Notes under the pieces: generated by a model | Databases searched by the model: none | What the model was told of the DNA's origin: nothing | What the model saw: the letters and a program-made list of their open reading frames with translations, nothing else | Part shown: positions 1 through 11,048 of the stretch, piece after piece | Layout of the letters: every line of letters starts with the position of its first letter | How positions within the stretch are numbered: position 1 is the stretch's first letter | Position numbers and translations under genes: made by a program | Assembly: GCA_022749755.1 (NCBI GenBank) | Contig: CM040452.1 | Coordinates: forward strand, 20,478,350 to 20,542,349 | Reading direction: 5' to 3' | Source: Azadirachta indica | Lineage: Eukaryota; Streptophyta; Magnoliopsida; Sapindales; Meliaceae | Length of the DNA stretch: 64,000 bases

Positions 1-57
1 AAAAAGAAGAAATTAAAAGAAAAAAAATACTAAGTTTATATATACATATAAACGTAC

Positions 58-149
58 ATGGTCCTTTTTCTTGGCTGCTGCTGATGATAAGTCTTGAAAC
101 TTGGGAGCGGGGAGAAGGTTTTTGGCATGAAGGCAAGGTTGAAAGCCAT
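58..149 (-). CDS. probable first coding exon of a gene truncated by the left window edge
   Basis: On the minus strand an ATG at 149 opens 30 codons plus two bases (MAFNLAFMPKTFSPL...). It ends at a strong donor, AT|GTACGT, at 57-56. A TATAAATAT box lies about 100 bases upstream of the ATG, a normal core-promoter distance. The N-terminus is rich in Ser, Pro, Lys and hydroxylated residues with no acidic residue, which would suit an organelle transit peptide, but this is inference. The rest of the gene is outside the window and I do not recognise the protein. It could be a chance ORF. Confidence 0.4.
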
Positions 150-250
150 GATGATTAAAGACAGCAAATGGAGAATCCCCTAAGTGCTCTATTATAACTA
201 AGTCAATAGCCAGCCAACTTTAGCTCTGAGTTCAAAGTGATCACAAAGAG

Positions 251-259
251 ATATTTATA
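251..259 (-). promoter_or_regulatory. candidate TATA box for the minus-strand gene at the left edge
   Basis: TATAAATAT reads on the minus strand about 100 bases before the ATG at 149, leaving room for a leader of roughly 70 bases. Such motifs are common in AT-rich DNA, so the support comes from its spacing to the ATG and the good donor site. Confidence 0.35.
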
Positions 260-1753
260 CACTGGAAATGCAAGTGCGGTGTAACTTTATGTAGCTGGTA
301 GGGCTAAAAATGTTGGCGGTCTTGCCTCTCTTTTCCTTTTTATCTTTATTTCCTTTATCTTAATGTTGGACGTGTGTAGATAAATGATCAGACGGCTGCA
401 TTATTTAATCTGTCTTTGGTAGATGATTGACCAAACTCGTGATTCGTGAATTACATTTGAGCCATTTCGTTATTGTTGAACGTTTGGCTTATGTGACTAA
501 TTAATTAATCATATGTTAATTTACTTATAATATATTCCTGGTCACATTAATTAGCTAGCTATAGGGTTTGCACTTATCGTTTTCTGTATTCTTCTCTGAA
601 TATGAATGTTTCTATCACATTTGATTTAGCTATATAAAAGTTAAAATCCTGTCGGGTCACCTACCATTACCAGTAGGCCATTGAAAATGATTTTAAAAAA
701 AAAATCAGAACTAAATACAGAAATAAGAAAGACTCGATGACTTTGACCTGTAGTTAATGTTAGAATTCATATATTAGAACTCCTGCTTAATTTCTAGCTA
801 AAACATGTTTGTACATTTATTATCTTAAATAAATTTATGCAAAGATTCATTATAGATATACGCGTCATAAAGTCCAAGAATGAATATCAACAAAGACTTT
901 GAAAAACGAATTTAATTTGACTGCTTATTTAAAATAAAGAAGAAGCTTTGACGAGTATAGTTTGATTAGTACACAGTACTGTATAGTATATACATTCACA
1001 TATATACCTCAAACCGTATCTCACCAATTCTTCTCCTTGATTGGTGTGGAGGTCAGATTAAAATAAATGTAAACATTATAAGAACGAGAGATCAGAGATG
1101 TCGAAAGTGGGAATAAAGCAGTTAGTCTGAAAAGCACTTATGAGGGAATTACTTCCATCGATCCTCAGTGGTTAGATTCAGACACTTAAATATATAGTTG
1201 TCAAGCACTTGAGCCGGTTTATTTAGTGCCACCATATGAGGCCATACGCAGAGATTGCAAGAACTAAACAACGATTACAATGGAATATATAATCCGAAAG
1301 GAAACGAATAATTAACGTTCTATCAAGTTCATTGGTAAGAATAATAATTTTCTTTATGCAAAAGGAATGGATTTATACGTTGGATTTGTTGAGTTAGGAC
1401 TCAACTTTACTCGACTCTGTGAGTCAAATCGAGTATATAGATGTTGATAATTAATGGAACAAGTCAATCTCAAGTGCTTACAAAAAGATACATTTCAAGT
1501 GCCTTTGAACAATATTTCTCTTTATGCACCCCTCCCAATTCTTTAAAACACTCTACCAGTTGTACCTCTTTCTGTAAATCAGTGTTAAAAACATATAGTG
1601 GGGGTTCTTTTAGCATACCCATCAGTCTGACTACGAGTTGAATCAAGCAGAATGTATTAATTTTTTATGTTTTTAGAATTGAATAACAAATAAGGATAAA
1701 TGCGTCCATAGGAAAGTTTAAATTTAACAATAATGGGTTTCTTTTTATTCCAG
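260..1753. other. intergenic, nothing recognised
   Basis: AT-rich, with no convincing coding exon on either strand. A single CGTGTG lies at 371-376. The 66-codon frame at 1441-1641 has no family features. Confidence 0.6.
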
Positions 1754-1897
1754 GTTCAGTCAGAGTTTCCTTCACATGATGCCTCTGTTGTCTCTGACTC
1801 CGCTCCGCTGCAACGCAATGGCTGGACATCATTAAAGTATTATGATTACGAGTTGGGCTCTGTTGCTCAATTTTGTGCTGGCACCTTTGCCCAATGA
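1754..1897 (+). other. orphan exon-like open frame of 47 codons
   Basis: An open frame directly follows a good acceptor (TTTATTCCAG at 1744-1753) and runs to TGA at 1895-1897. Composition is protein-like (for example NGWTSLKYYDYELG) and GC content is above the flanks. I do not recognise the family and found no partner exon upstream. It may be the last exon of a lost gene, a gene fragment, or a non-coding exon. Confidence 0.2.
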
Positions 1898-1959
1898 CCT
1901 TCCTACTACTTGTAAGTAGTGATTAGAATACACACCAAGTCTCTTATTTTTTGAGACGA

Positions 1960-2760
1960 GAAAGAATTATTTGAAAATTATTTGCAGCTTAGGAGTGGTT
2001 TTTTTTTTTTTGGTTGAAGCTTTATTATAATTATTTAGATATTTAAGAGTTATTTATTTTTTAATTTATTAAAAAATTTAAATATAATTAAATTAAAAAT
2101 TTTAATTTAAATTTAAACGAATAAATATCTTAATAATATAATATTTTTATTTTGTAAAAAATATCTCTATTTTATTAACTTATTTACTAATAAAATTAAA
2201 ACACCAATTAACTATTCTTGATATATTCTTTTCTATCATTGATCTACTCTACTTATTTTCTCAATTTTACTTATTTTATAATTTAATTATTGTAATAATT
2301 TTATATATTTACAAAATTACAACTATATTACAATATAATTTATTATTTTTATTTAATTTTTATTAATTTTTATATCATTGATTATAAATTATTTTTTAAA
2401 AAAATTATATATTAAACAAATAAATAATATACATATTAATATAATTTATTAATTTTTTATTTATTATTGCGTTAATATAATTAATTATTATATATAAATA
2501 TATTATTTGAAATGATATATATGTCAAAATATTAATTTTTATATTTTATATTTTATCAAAATCAATAATTTAATATTTATTTTCAAATATTTTAAATTTG
2601 TAGTTCATTAATATATTTTATATTTTTTTATTTTATGGTGTCAGAATATTTCTTGTATCACAATAAAATATAAAATATAAGTTAATTTAGAATAGCCAGT
2701 TAAAAATAACTCTATTATAAATGGAGCAATTATTTTTAGTCTAGTTATAGAAGTTACAAT
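1960..2760. repeat. very AT-rich low-complexity block
   Basis: Dominated by runs of A/T and short TTTAAATT-type words, with no coding potential. It looks like decayed transposon or spacer DNA. I found no clear terminal repeats. Confidence 0.5.
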
Positions 2761-3083
2761 GGGGTGAATTTCTGTTATGGAAGTTGAAATTTGAAATTGT
2801 AAAATTTAAATACAAAATTGAGAGTTTCACGGGGTAAATATTAATGATAACACCTTGACTATCACCTCATAAATTAAAAAGGAAAATCCTTAATCAAACC
2901 CTTTATGATTCATTTATATTTTTCTATGCATTGAGTTTCTATTACTAATTCCTTAGAAAAATTAAAATATAAGTTGCAGGTTAATTTTTGAGTGATTGTA
3001 GGCCACGCTTTACGTTGGAGCGTGAAGAAAATATTCAGACATTCATGTGAAGAGATCCATGTGGGCACGCGAGGATGCATGGT

Positions 3084-3265
3084 CACGTGAAAGGGTCGAG
3101 TCCCTTGCTTTGCACACATCGCGACAACAGCAATGGGAGACTTCGGCTTCAAACGTGCGCCGAACTTAGGCACGTGCGACATTTAGCTTCCGGAGCTTTT
3201 CTTCTCATTGGATAGTCATTGACACAGACGGTTACTGAACAGAGAGCCAAGACAACGACCACGTG
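3084..3265. promoter_or_regulatory. G-box / BRRE cluster upstream of the BEH4-like gene
   Basis: Within 182 bases there are three CACGTG G-boxes (3084-3089, 3171-3176, 3260-3265; the last is CACGTGGC, ABRE-like) and two CGTGCG brassinosteroid-response elements (3154-3159 and 3173-3178, the second overlapping a G-box). The segment at about 2990-3350 is clearly more GC-rich than its surroundings. BZR1/BES1 factors are known to bind CGTG(T/C)G and G-boxes. The cluster lies 1.5-1.7 kb before the ATG of a BES1/BZR1-family gene, so feedback control is plausible but untested. Confidence 0.45.
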
Positions 3266-3269
3266 GCAA

Positions 3270-3990
3270 GCAAACGTCACGGTTGGTCACAGACAGAAAA
3301 AGAGAATGGAGAACGGTTACGGGGGCGAGAACGCTTTAACGTGTTGGTTTGTCCCGTTTACTATTCTTCAGTTTAAATCTCTAAAATGTCCTTGTTTGAT
3401 TTTGAAGATTTTTTTCCATTTATGATCTTTTTAAAAACATAAAAATTAAAGCAAGGATTTTAATTTTTTTTTCAAAGCAAAATATTTAAGCCACAGGATG
3501 AATTTAAACCTGTTCCGACTTAAGTACATAATTGATTATAGTCAAAATTTAAGAAATATAATTGAAGTATTTTATATACTTGAGTTATAGGTCACTTAAT
3601 CAAAATTTTCAGTAATTATAATTATTAAAAATATGCATAATAGTGTAAAATACTTTTATGATTGTAAAATCTCAAAATTTTAAATTGTATTTCTTTTTAG
3701 TAAAGTTTAAGATTACTAGAGTTTATTTTCAAAGTTTGTTTTGGTTTATACACAAATTACTTAAATTGTTATTTAAGATAAAAAAATATATTTTAAAAAA
3801 TTCATTATGTAATATGCTTTGCACGTAAAGTAGTAATTCATTGTGTAACATACGTTTGAAATAATTTTGTAAAATACTTGGACAAAAAGTTGTTTGTAAA
3901 AAGCAGTGGCGAATTTGTAAATTGACAGATAGCTAGTGGCAAATAGTTGCCCAGGGTACATTTTAGGTGACCCATCTCCAAATTCCCTCC
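3270..3990. other. intergenic, promoter-proximal AT-rich DNA
   Basis: No coding exon is supported. The 61-90 codon frames here overlap each other on both strands and show no family features. Confidence 0.5.
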
Positions 3991-3999
3991 CATTTGCTC

Positions 4000-4798
4000 A
4001 CAGTAATTCATGCTTCTGCTTTTCCTTCTCCGCTTTAACCAAAAAACCGCTTATGATCTCTCGACCGGTTCACGGTCAATCGGTTCTCTGACCTCACTAT
4101 AACTCCATTTTACATGGATCTGATCAGATCGTCAGCCGCGCTCTTGACCGATTCAACCTTCCGAAACCCAATTCGTTCTGTGATTCCAGTTCTTTCAATG
4201 ATTTCGTTCTAATTTGTTCATTTCAGCAAGAAACTTCGTCGTTTTTAGTTAGATTCGTAAGCGCGGTATTGCAGGAGCTGTAGAAGCGAGGATTCATTTT
4301 TTGATTCTTGTTTCTGACTTTGATTTTCGTTAAAATTTCTTTATTTCTTCCCCGGACCTGTGTCGTTTTTTTGTTTGCTTGAGCTGATGTAGCTCAGAAG
4401 TGGAAGAAGCAAGGATTTGTTGTCTGATTCTTGTTTAGCCATTGATTTTGGTTGTTTTTCTTCATTTCACCTGGAAACGGTGTCGTTTGTAATCTGATTC
4501 AGAAACTGTTTCAACTCAGAGGCCCACTGGATTTGTTCTTTCATTTCGTTCTAATCTCTTTATTTCGTGTCATAGTGTCTTCAGTAATTGCGTTTTAGTT
4601 TCGTTCATTTCTCCGAGTTCCTCTGTCGTTTCAGGTGATTATTGAGATCATATCTACAAGCACTGTTTTAGTTGAATTTCCTCTTGCAGGATCGTTTTAG
4701 CCAGAATTCTCTAATCTTGCATCACAATTTCTGTCGTAAACGGTGAACTATGAAATTGTGGTAACAGACGTTAGACACAAAGACTTTTGAGTGAAACG
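4000..4798 (+). promoter_or_regulatory. probable 5' leader of the BEH4-like gene, with uORFs and an internal duplication
   Basis: Pyrimidine-rich sequence typical of plant leaders precedes the ATG at 4799. Several upstream ATGs occur, including ATG immediately followed by TAG at 4387-4392, and a four-codon uORF (ATG 4750, TAA 4762-4764) ending 34 bases before the main start. The block 4281-4370 is imperfectly repeated at 4404-4490 (shared GATTCTTGTTT and TGTCGTTT). The transcription start and any leader intron cannot be fixed from sequence alone. Confidence 0.4.
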
Positions 4799-7769
4799 AT
4801 GACGTCCGGAACGAGATTGCCAACATGGAAAGAGAGAGAAAACAACAAGAGGAGAGAGAGGAGAAGGAGAGCGATAGCAGCAAAGATATTCGCCGGTCTG
4901 AGGATGTACGGTAACTACAAGCTTCCTAAGCACTGCGACAACAACGAGGTTCTCAAAGCTCTCTGTAACGAGGCCGGTTGGACCGTTGAACCGGACGGCA
5001 CCACCTACCGTAAGGTATCAACATTAAAACCTCCAATTTTTTTTTGGGGACTTCTAATTTTTGAATTATTGTTTGTGGTTATAAAAATCGGATACACGAA
5101 TGATTGAACAAAAACTGCGGAGAATAGATGATTATACTTTTTACTTGTGTTATTGTCGTGTTCTTGGATCACGTAGGTGAAATGAGCAACACAACTAGTT
5201 CGCGTCTGTGCTATAGTGCACCGCTGATAATAGCGCATTTTAGCAGTGATAGCTACAGACTGCAGTTTAGGGAAAGCTGCATTTTCCTTAACTAACGTTT
5301 AATTAAATTATGGATACATTCAGGAGAAGGTTTTTGACATATTTTATAAGATTTCTTGAAAATTTTCTATATATTTCTGGAATGTTTAGATGAGAGGTTT
5401 TGGAGGTGTTTATGACTTTTATTTACTTAATTAATTAAGTATGACTCGAAGTTAATCAAAATTTCGTTAACGAACGAAATTCACTCTAACCTAACATGCG
5501 CCGATTCCAATTGTTTCGTCCATAACGGTATCCACTCTGTTCAGACAATGACTTGTGGTTAACATGCGCCGCTGGCAGCGGCGCATGATAGAGGAATACG
5601 TGATTGCGATCAATGTTTTTGTTTTTAACTTCACCGGCGTGCGTTAGATCTGGTGTCCGGCTTTGGTTAACTTTTTAATCAACGGCGTATGTCAGATCTG
5701 GTCAACAGTCAGCACCTGTTTTTCTCTTTTCTTTTTGGTTGAACGCGTGAAAGCAGCAAAGATTCTCTTTTTCTCTCTCTTTGATGACTGGTAGTAGTCT
5801 GAGTGAGAAGTAACAGAGAGCATGCAGGTGAAATGGGCATAGATCTCGAGAAGACAGAAATGCCCTTATCAAAAACTTTCTCAAAAGTCTACTTGGACTG
5901 GACAAATTTTACTGTCATGGATTTAGTTAGGCAACCGTTTCTGAATCAATGAAGTCTTTATTGAAACTCAAAACAGATTCCTTTTCAGTTCGCTCAGTTC
6001 TGTAGACCATTTTGCTGTTTTAGTGATTATATAGTTTCTTCTTTTGTGGGATCGCAGTTCAATTATTACAGTAATTGATTATGATTTAATGTTCATGGAA
6101 TCCTAATTTAGTTATCAATAATGCTGGTGCACACCCAATTTACACCCGGAATTGATGTGACCCTATATTGATCTAGTGATTGCCGTTGGAGGGAGAAATT
6201 TTATGCCTCTTTAAAACATAATCTCGCAGGTTTCATCTCACTCCCATCAGCAGGTTCGGCTGTTTCCTTAAAATTCTGATTACAATGTAATTTGTTGAAT
6301 CTCCAAGCAAAGGAAAAATGGATAAATGAAGAACAGATTAGAAAATTAGACTCTATATAATGATTAGGTGATCAAAGACTGTTTACTTCTGCCTAAAAGC
6401 ATTATATCAAAGTTTTAGTGAGAGTATTGCATTTGAGGTAATGCTAATCTGTCTTGTGAAGAAGGTACGTGCGGAAGTACCTCATTGCACTTCGGAATCT
6501 GAATTCGCTTCCTTATGTTGGGAGTTTTATGTACTTGTTTTCAGTATGTTCAATATATGATGAAATTATTAATTGCCCCTGTTGTGCAAATATCGGAGAG
6601 TGGATTCCCAGTTCTGAATAGAGTGCTTTTCCTTGAACTTTCTTAGTGAAGTGTTAGTCTACCTCTAAATGTTTTCCACTGTCATGATAAATTGCAATAT
6701 GAACTGTGCTAATATGGCCTTGTGATGTTATATGGTTTAATATAGATTAAGTCATTGTATTGCCAACTTTGCAGGCTTAGAAGATTTAACTTTGTAATAC
6801 TGATTTGCTAATTTCAGTATTGATCTGACTGACCAGTTATGTTCCCGTAGCTTGAGAGTCTGGATCATTTTAAGACATAATCATAGATAAAATTAGAATT
6901 GAGTAATTCACTTCCCTACAAATGGATCTGATTTTCTCGAGCACAATCATTTCCTTATTTATCATTGATAATGTTTATATGCATCTGATCATCATTTAAT
7001 TCTGCAGGGATGTAAGCCTGTGGAGCGCATGGATATAGTGGGTGGATCTGCAGCAGCAAGCCCATGCTCATCTTACCACCCTAGCCCCTGTGCTTCCTAC
7101 AATCCAAGCCCGGCCTCCTCTTCTTTTCCAAGCCCAGCTTCATCTTCCTACGCTGCTAATCCTAATGCTGATGGTAGCTCCCTCATTCCATGGCTGAAAA
7201 ACCTCTCATCTGCATCCTCATCAGCCTCCTCTTCCAAGCTTCCCCATCTATACATTCATACAGGTTCTATCAGTGCTCCTGTCACTCCTCCTTTGAGCTC
7301 TCCAACTGCTCGAACCCCTCGAATGAAAACTGATTGGGACAACCAATCTTCACGCCCAGGCTGGGATGGCCAGCACTACTCTTTCCTGCCTTCTTCCACT
7401 CCCCCAAGCCCAGGCCGCCAGATAGTTCCTGATCCTGAATGGTTTGCAGGAATCCGTGTTCCGCAAGGTGGGCCAAACTCACCCACATTCAGCCTTGTTT
7501 CGTCAAACCCCTTTGGCTTCAAGGAAGAAGCTTTAGCTGGTGGTGGCTCCCGCATGTGGACTCCCGGGCAAAGTGGAACATGCTCCCCCGCCATTGCTGC
7601 TGGCTCTGATCATACCGGTGATGTTCCAATGTCTGAAGTAATTACTGATGAGTTTGCATTTGGTAGCAATGCAAAAGGGCTAGTGAAAGCCTGGGAAGGG
7701 GAGAGGATTCACGAGGAATGTGGTTCAGATGATCTGGAGCTCACTCTTGGGAGCTCAAGGACCAGGTGA
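4799..7769 (+). CDS. BEH4: BES1/BZR1 homolog protein 4-like transcription factor
   Basis: CDS join(4799..5014,7008..7769), 325 aa. Nuclear brassinosteroid-response transcription factor. Exon 1 (72 codons) carries the basic DNA-binding domain: [10 protein letters not shown], then a [19 protein letters not shown] core and an [13 protein letters not shown] helix. Exon 2 carries a Ser/Pro-rich region with many S-x3-S sites of the type used by GSK3/BIN2 kinases, a [13 protein letters not shown] stretch, an acidic PEST-like part, and the C-terminal EAR-type repressor motif LELTL. The exon 1 donor is AAG|GTATCA and the exon 2 acceptor TGCAG|GGA, both phase 0. The ATG at 4799 was chosen because MTSGTR is the family start. 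Length and two-exon structure match the BEH4 subgroup. Intron 1 is 1,993 bases. No lesion seen. Confidence 0.95.
5015..7007 (+). other. single long intron of the BEH4-like gene
   Basis: GT-AG intron with no coding exon inside. It contains a GC-rich perfect inverted repeat at 5563-5587 and short GC-rich patches (5510-5700) that stand out from the AT-rich background. Confidence 0.85.
5563..5587. repeat. perfect GC-rich inverted repeat (10-bp arms, 5-base loop)
   Basis: CATGCGCCGC, loop TGGCA, then GCGGCGCATG. Both arms match exactly. A related ATGCGCCG occurs about 65 bases upstream. It could be a protein-binding palindrome, an intronic RNA hairpin, or the end of a small transposon relic. Confidence 0.6.
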
Positions 7770-8330
7770 GCTGGAATTATTATTTAACAAGGCAGATCGA
7801 TTTTAATTGTTTCTTTACTTGAACTATGCTGTGCTGCAGATAAAACATCAAACAAGAGAAGTTCAGTGATTTCACTATATGAACCTTGACTCCATGTTGA
7901 TGCTGGTAGGGAACCTGTGAACACAAGGGATCAAGGTGAGGTTAGGCAAGTGTGCTCTCTTGTTTTATGATATATATATATATATATATATTCCCTTTCT
8001 TTTTTTATGTTTTTGGTTCTAAATTATAAGTAGTTAGTTGTTCAGGGTTTGGGCATCTGGGAGTGGTTTCACAACCCTTTCATTTGGTCATTCTCTCTTC
8101 AAAGGCAAAATTTATTGAAGAAACCTATATATATGTATGAATTAGCTGTCTTGAGATTTTGGTTCGCCATTGTAAGGAAAGCTAAAATGACCATCAAATT
8201 GGAGTGTAACTCAGTGGCGGAACCTTCTTCTGCAAGTATTTGGATGGAGTGGACTTTTTACCATTGCCTTTTTGTACATTCACTGCCATTATATGATGTT
8301 ATATTCGTTTAGTCCACTTCCATTTTGGCT
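7770..8330 (+). other. probable 3' UTR of the BEH4-like gene
   Basis: Follows the TGA at 7767-7769. T-rich, with a (TA)n tract near 7970-7990 and no further coding sequence. The 87-codon frame at 8049-8312 shows no family features. Confidence 0.4.
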
Positions 8331-9558
8331 TTTCTTTACTTGCTGTCCAGACTCCAGAGTGATTGGTATTTGTTGTCTGTCCGCTCCTAATAGACTGAAA
8401 GTGGGACCAAATTGAAATTGGCTACAGTTTAACGTCCCTTTGAATGTCCCTCTTTTACTGATCTCTTGACCAAATCCTAGTGAATTAGTACCTTTATCGG
8501 TTTGGTCAAAGGATATACCATGATGATTACATGTGATAGGAACAAATCAACCAGAAAATGGGACCTCATGCCCTCTGCCGTCTTGTGATTTCAACCACAT
8601 TTTCCAGAACTGGCCCCTCCAATATGTTAATCCATTATTAATTATCGTGGTTCGACTACCAATTCGAGTCCCTGTAGCAATTTGGAATTTACTGTTAGAT
8701 ATTGATTTTGATATAAAATGATTTTGCTGTATCGACCATTATTAAGACCACTTTTTATATTTTCCATAATTTTGATCTTAAGATGTTGCTTATGCCCACC
8801 AGCTTAAATTACATACCGGAGGCAATGATTTCGTTGCATTTATTCTTTTGACAAAGACAAAACGGAGTTTGTAAGTGATGGTTATGATTCAAAATTGAGA
8901 TTAAGCCGGTCTTTAGGGTAACGTTTACCCATAATTAAATTGATATCAGATTGAGGTTATAATGAAATTTTATCGCATAAATTGTCGTTGAAAACATGAT
9001 CTTGTTGTGGATTTCAGGGGCAACTAAATCTACTTTATTTGAAATGATTATTATTGCATACACCTTTTTATAATAATAAAAACAAATGAAACAATTCGTC
9101 GATGAGTACATAGACGATTACAAGGTGCAGGACCGTTTGATTGTTTAATTTAGCATAATGATGGGTCACCAACTTAAAACAGATATTAATCGTAGTTAGC
9201 TTTTGCGGTGCATCCATGACAGAAGTGAAAGGATATTGGATTTTAATTTCTCCCGATGAGCAGCAACTCGTTATAGTGTAAATTAGTATTGCCCCAAAGT
9301 CAAAATTATTATGAAATTTAACTGCATATCGACTGTGATGTCAGAATACTGTTTAAGGTAGAGATTGGGAGGTAGTTAGACGGGAACACGAAAACTGATT
9401 TTTTTGGAAGCATAAATCTTGACTACGGAATTAAAATCACATAGGATGTAAGCGTAATTTCCTTTGAAAATATACCCAGTGAGTCCATTAAATCTTTACT
9501 GCGAGGTTTGCAAAAATTTCGTTACCCGAATAACCAAACCCAAAGCAAAATCTGAGTA

Positions 9559-9559
9559 G

Positions 9560-9608
<49 letters not shown>

Positions 9609-9628
9609 AAATGAAAGTGAAAGTGAAA
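9559..9628. repeat. (GAAAGT)n microsatellite
   Basis: About 11.5 units of a hexamer, with one GAAAAT unit. On the opposite strand it makes an artificial Phe-Thr repeat frame that is not a gene. Confidence 0.95.
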
Positions 9629-10384
9629 TTCAAAATCATAATTTTAGTCAAATACTTAAGTATTTGAACTGTACGAATTTCACGAAGAATCATGAATACG
9701 TGACGCAAATCCACAACCTCTCTTCCTAACTACAAACCTAATCCTGGTAAAATACGGCACCGCAGGGGAGTCAACTAGGATAAAACGAGACAAAATTTAT
9801 TAATTTAAAATTTCACTACCCACTGGAGGGAAATCAAAATCGAAAGTGGACAAATTAAAGATAGACATAATATTTTGCAGCAGAAAGAGAGATATTCCCA
9901 GCAGCTCAATATAAAAACAATTGTTGGTAAGTGGTCCTAACCATTGCTCGAATAATTGCACATTATTGGAAACAAATTTGATTCACCATTCATCGTGAAC
10001 ACATTGTGATTGTGAGTCTCCGTGCATTGCATTTCAGAGGCCATTGATTCCCACATTAGACGAATACATCATCAACCCACTTTTAGTATTTGAGACTGGT
10101 CGAGATATGACAAAACATCTTCAAACGCTATGCAATAATTGCTTATTATCGATTATTTATCATGACCTCACCATATCAACAACCCTTTTTTTTTTCTCAA
10201 ACATTTTAAAAGTTCGTTTCTTACTTTTTGTTTTCAAGACAATTCATAGTAAGAGAAATAAATGTGCTCAACAAAAAATTTGAACAAATAAAATTCAATT
10301 TAAGAAAAATTAAGAAAATGTAATATTAATACAGAAGAATAATTTTGTAAGCATTGAGATGGAAAGAGATTAAGAATCCGGCTA

Positions 10385-10760
10385 ATATAGCTTTTCGAGT
10401 AAAATTTTTTAGAATAAATTTTTACCAATAAGACTTTTATAAGTAAAATTTTTTAACAAAAAATTATTAATTGTTTGATTACTATATATCACTTTTGAGA
10501 AAAGTTGATGGACAATTTTTTAATACTTCATCTTAAAGATATATTGTAAAATTTTTATACAATTTTATCTTTTTAAAAAATTTAAAAAATTATACTACTA
10601 AAAGTCTAAATTTTAAACTTTTTCTAGTTTAAGAAAAATGACTTTTTTAATTTTTAAAAACCTTTCTTCAATACTAATCAAACGACATTCAAAAATTTGA
10701 AAAAAGACTTTTTAGCATTAAAAAGTCTTTTTAGTTAATAAAAAACAAATTAAATAGGCA
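10385..10760. repeat. MITE-like AT-rich block with inverted repeats
   Basis: Contains a perfect 13-bp inverted repeat (AAAAGACTTTTTA at 10702-10714 and its complement at 10719-10731, loop GCAT) among other AAAAG/CTTTT words. The look is that of small hAT-type non-autonomous elements in plant genomes, but no target-site duplication or termini could be set. Confidence 0.3.
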
Positions 10761-11048
10761 CTAAATATAAAAATTGCAAACTATAGTATTAATATAGTAG
10801 AATAATCACCCATATAAATCAATATTTTATGTACTTCAGCAATCAATTTTGAGCTGCTTGACCATATAAATGTTTAAGTCCTAGCAGTTTCCACTATTTA
10901 AACAGCATAAAATCATATTTTTCTTCTAAAGCTGTACAAATCACAAAGAAAAGATGAGGATAGAATTTACGTATGGGTTCAAGCCATCTCACTGGTAATA
11001 TTTACGTGAGAAAAGAGCATAATATTGGTTGAACCCAATATGCAGTGA

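Larger units (their letters stand above)
8331..11048. other. intergenic region between the BEH4-like gene and the CFS1-like gene
   Basis: No coding exon supported. Holds a GAAAGT hexamer array (9559-9628), an AT-rich block with a perfect small inverted repeat near 10.7 kb, and, at its right end, the 3' UTR of the CFS1-like gene. Confidence 0.6.

Noticed and set aside
2910..3425. Frames of 68-90 codons on both strands around 3 kb
   Set aside because: They overlap the GC-richer G-box region, lack family motifs, and arise because GC-rich DNA has fewer stops.
9496..9714. Open frame with a long Phe-Thr repeat on the minus strand
   Set aside because: Entirely created by the GAAAGT hexamer microsatellite; no flanking coding signal.
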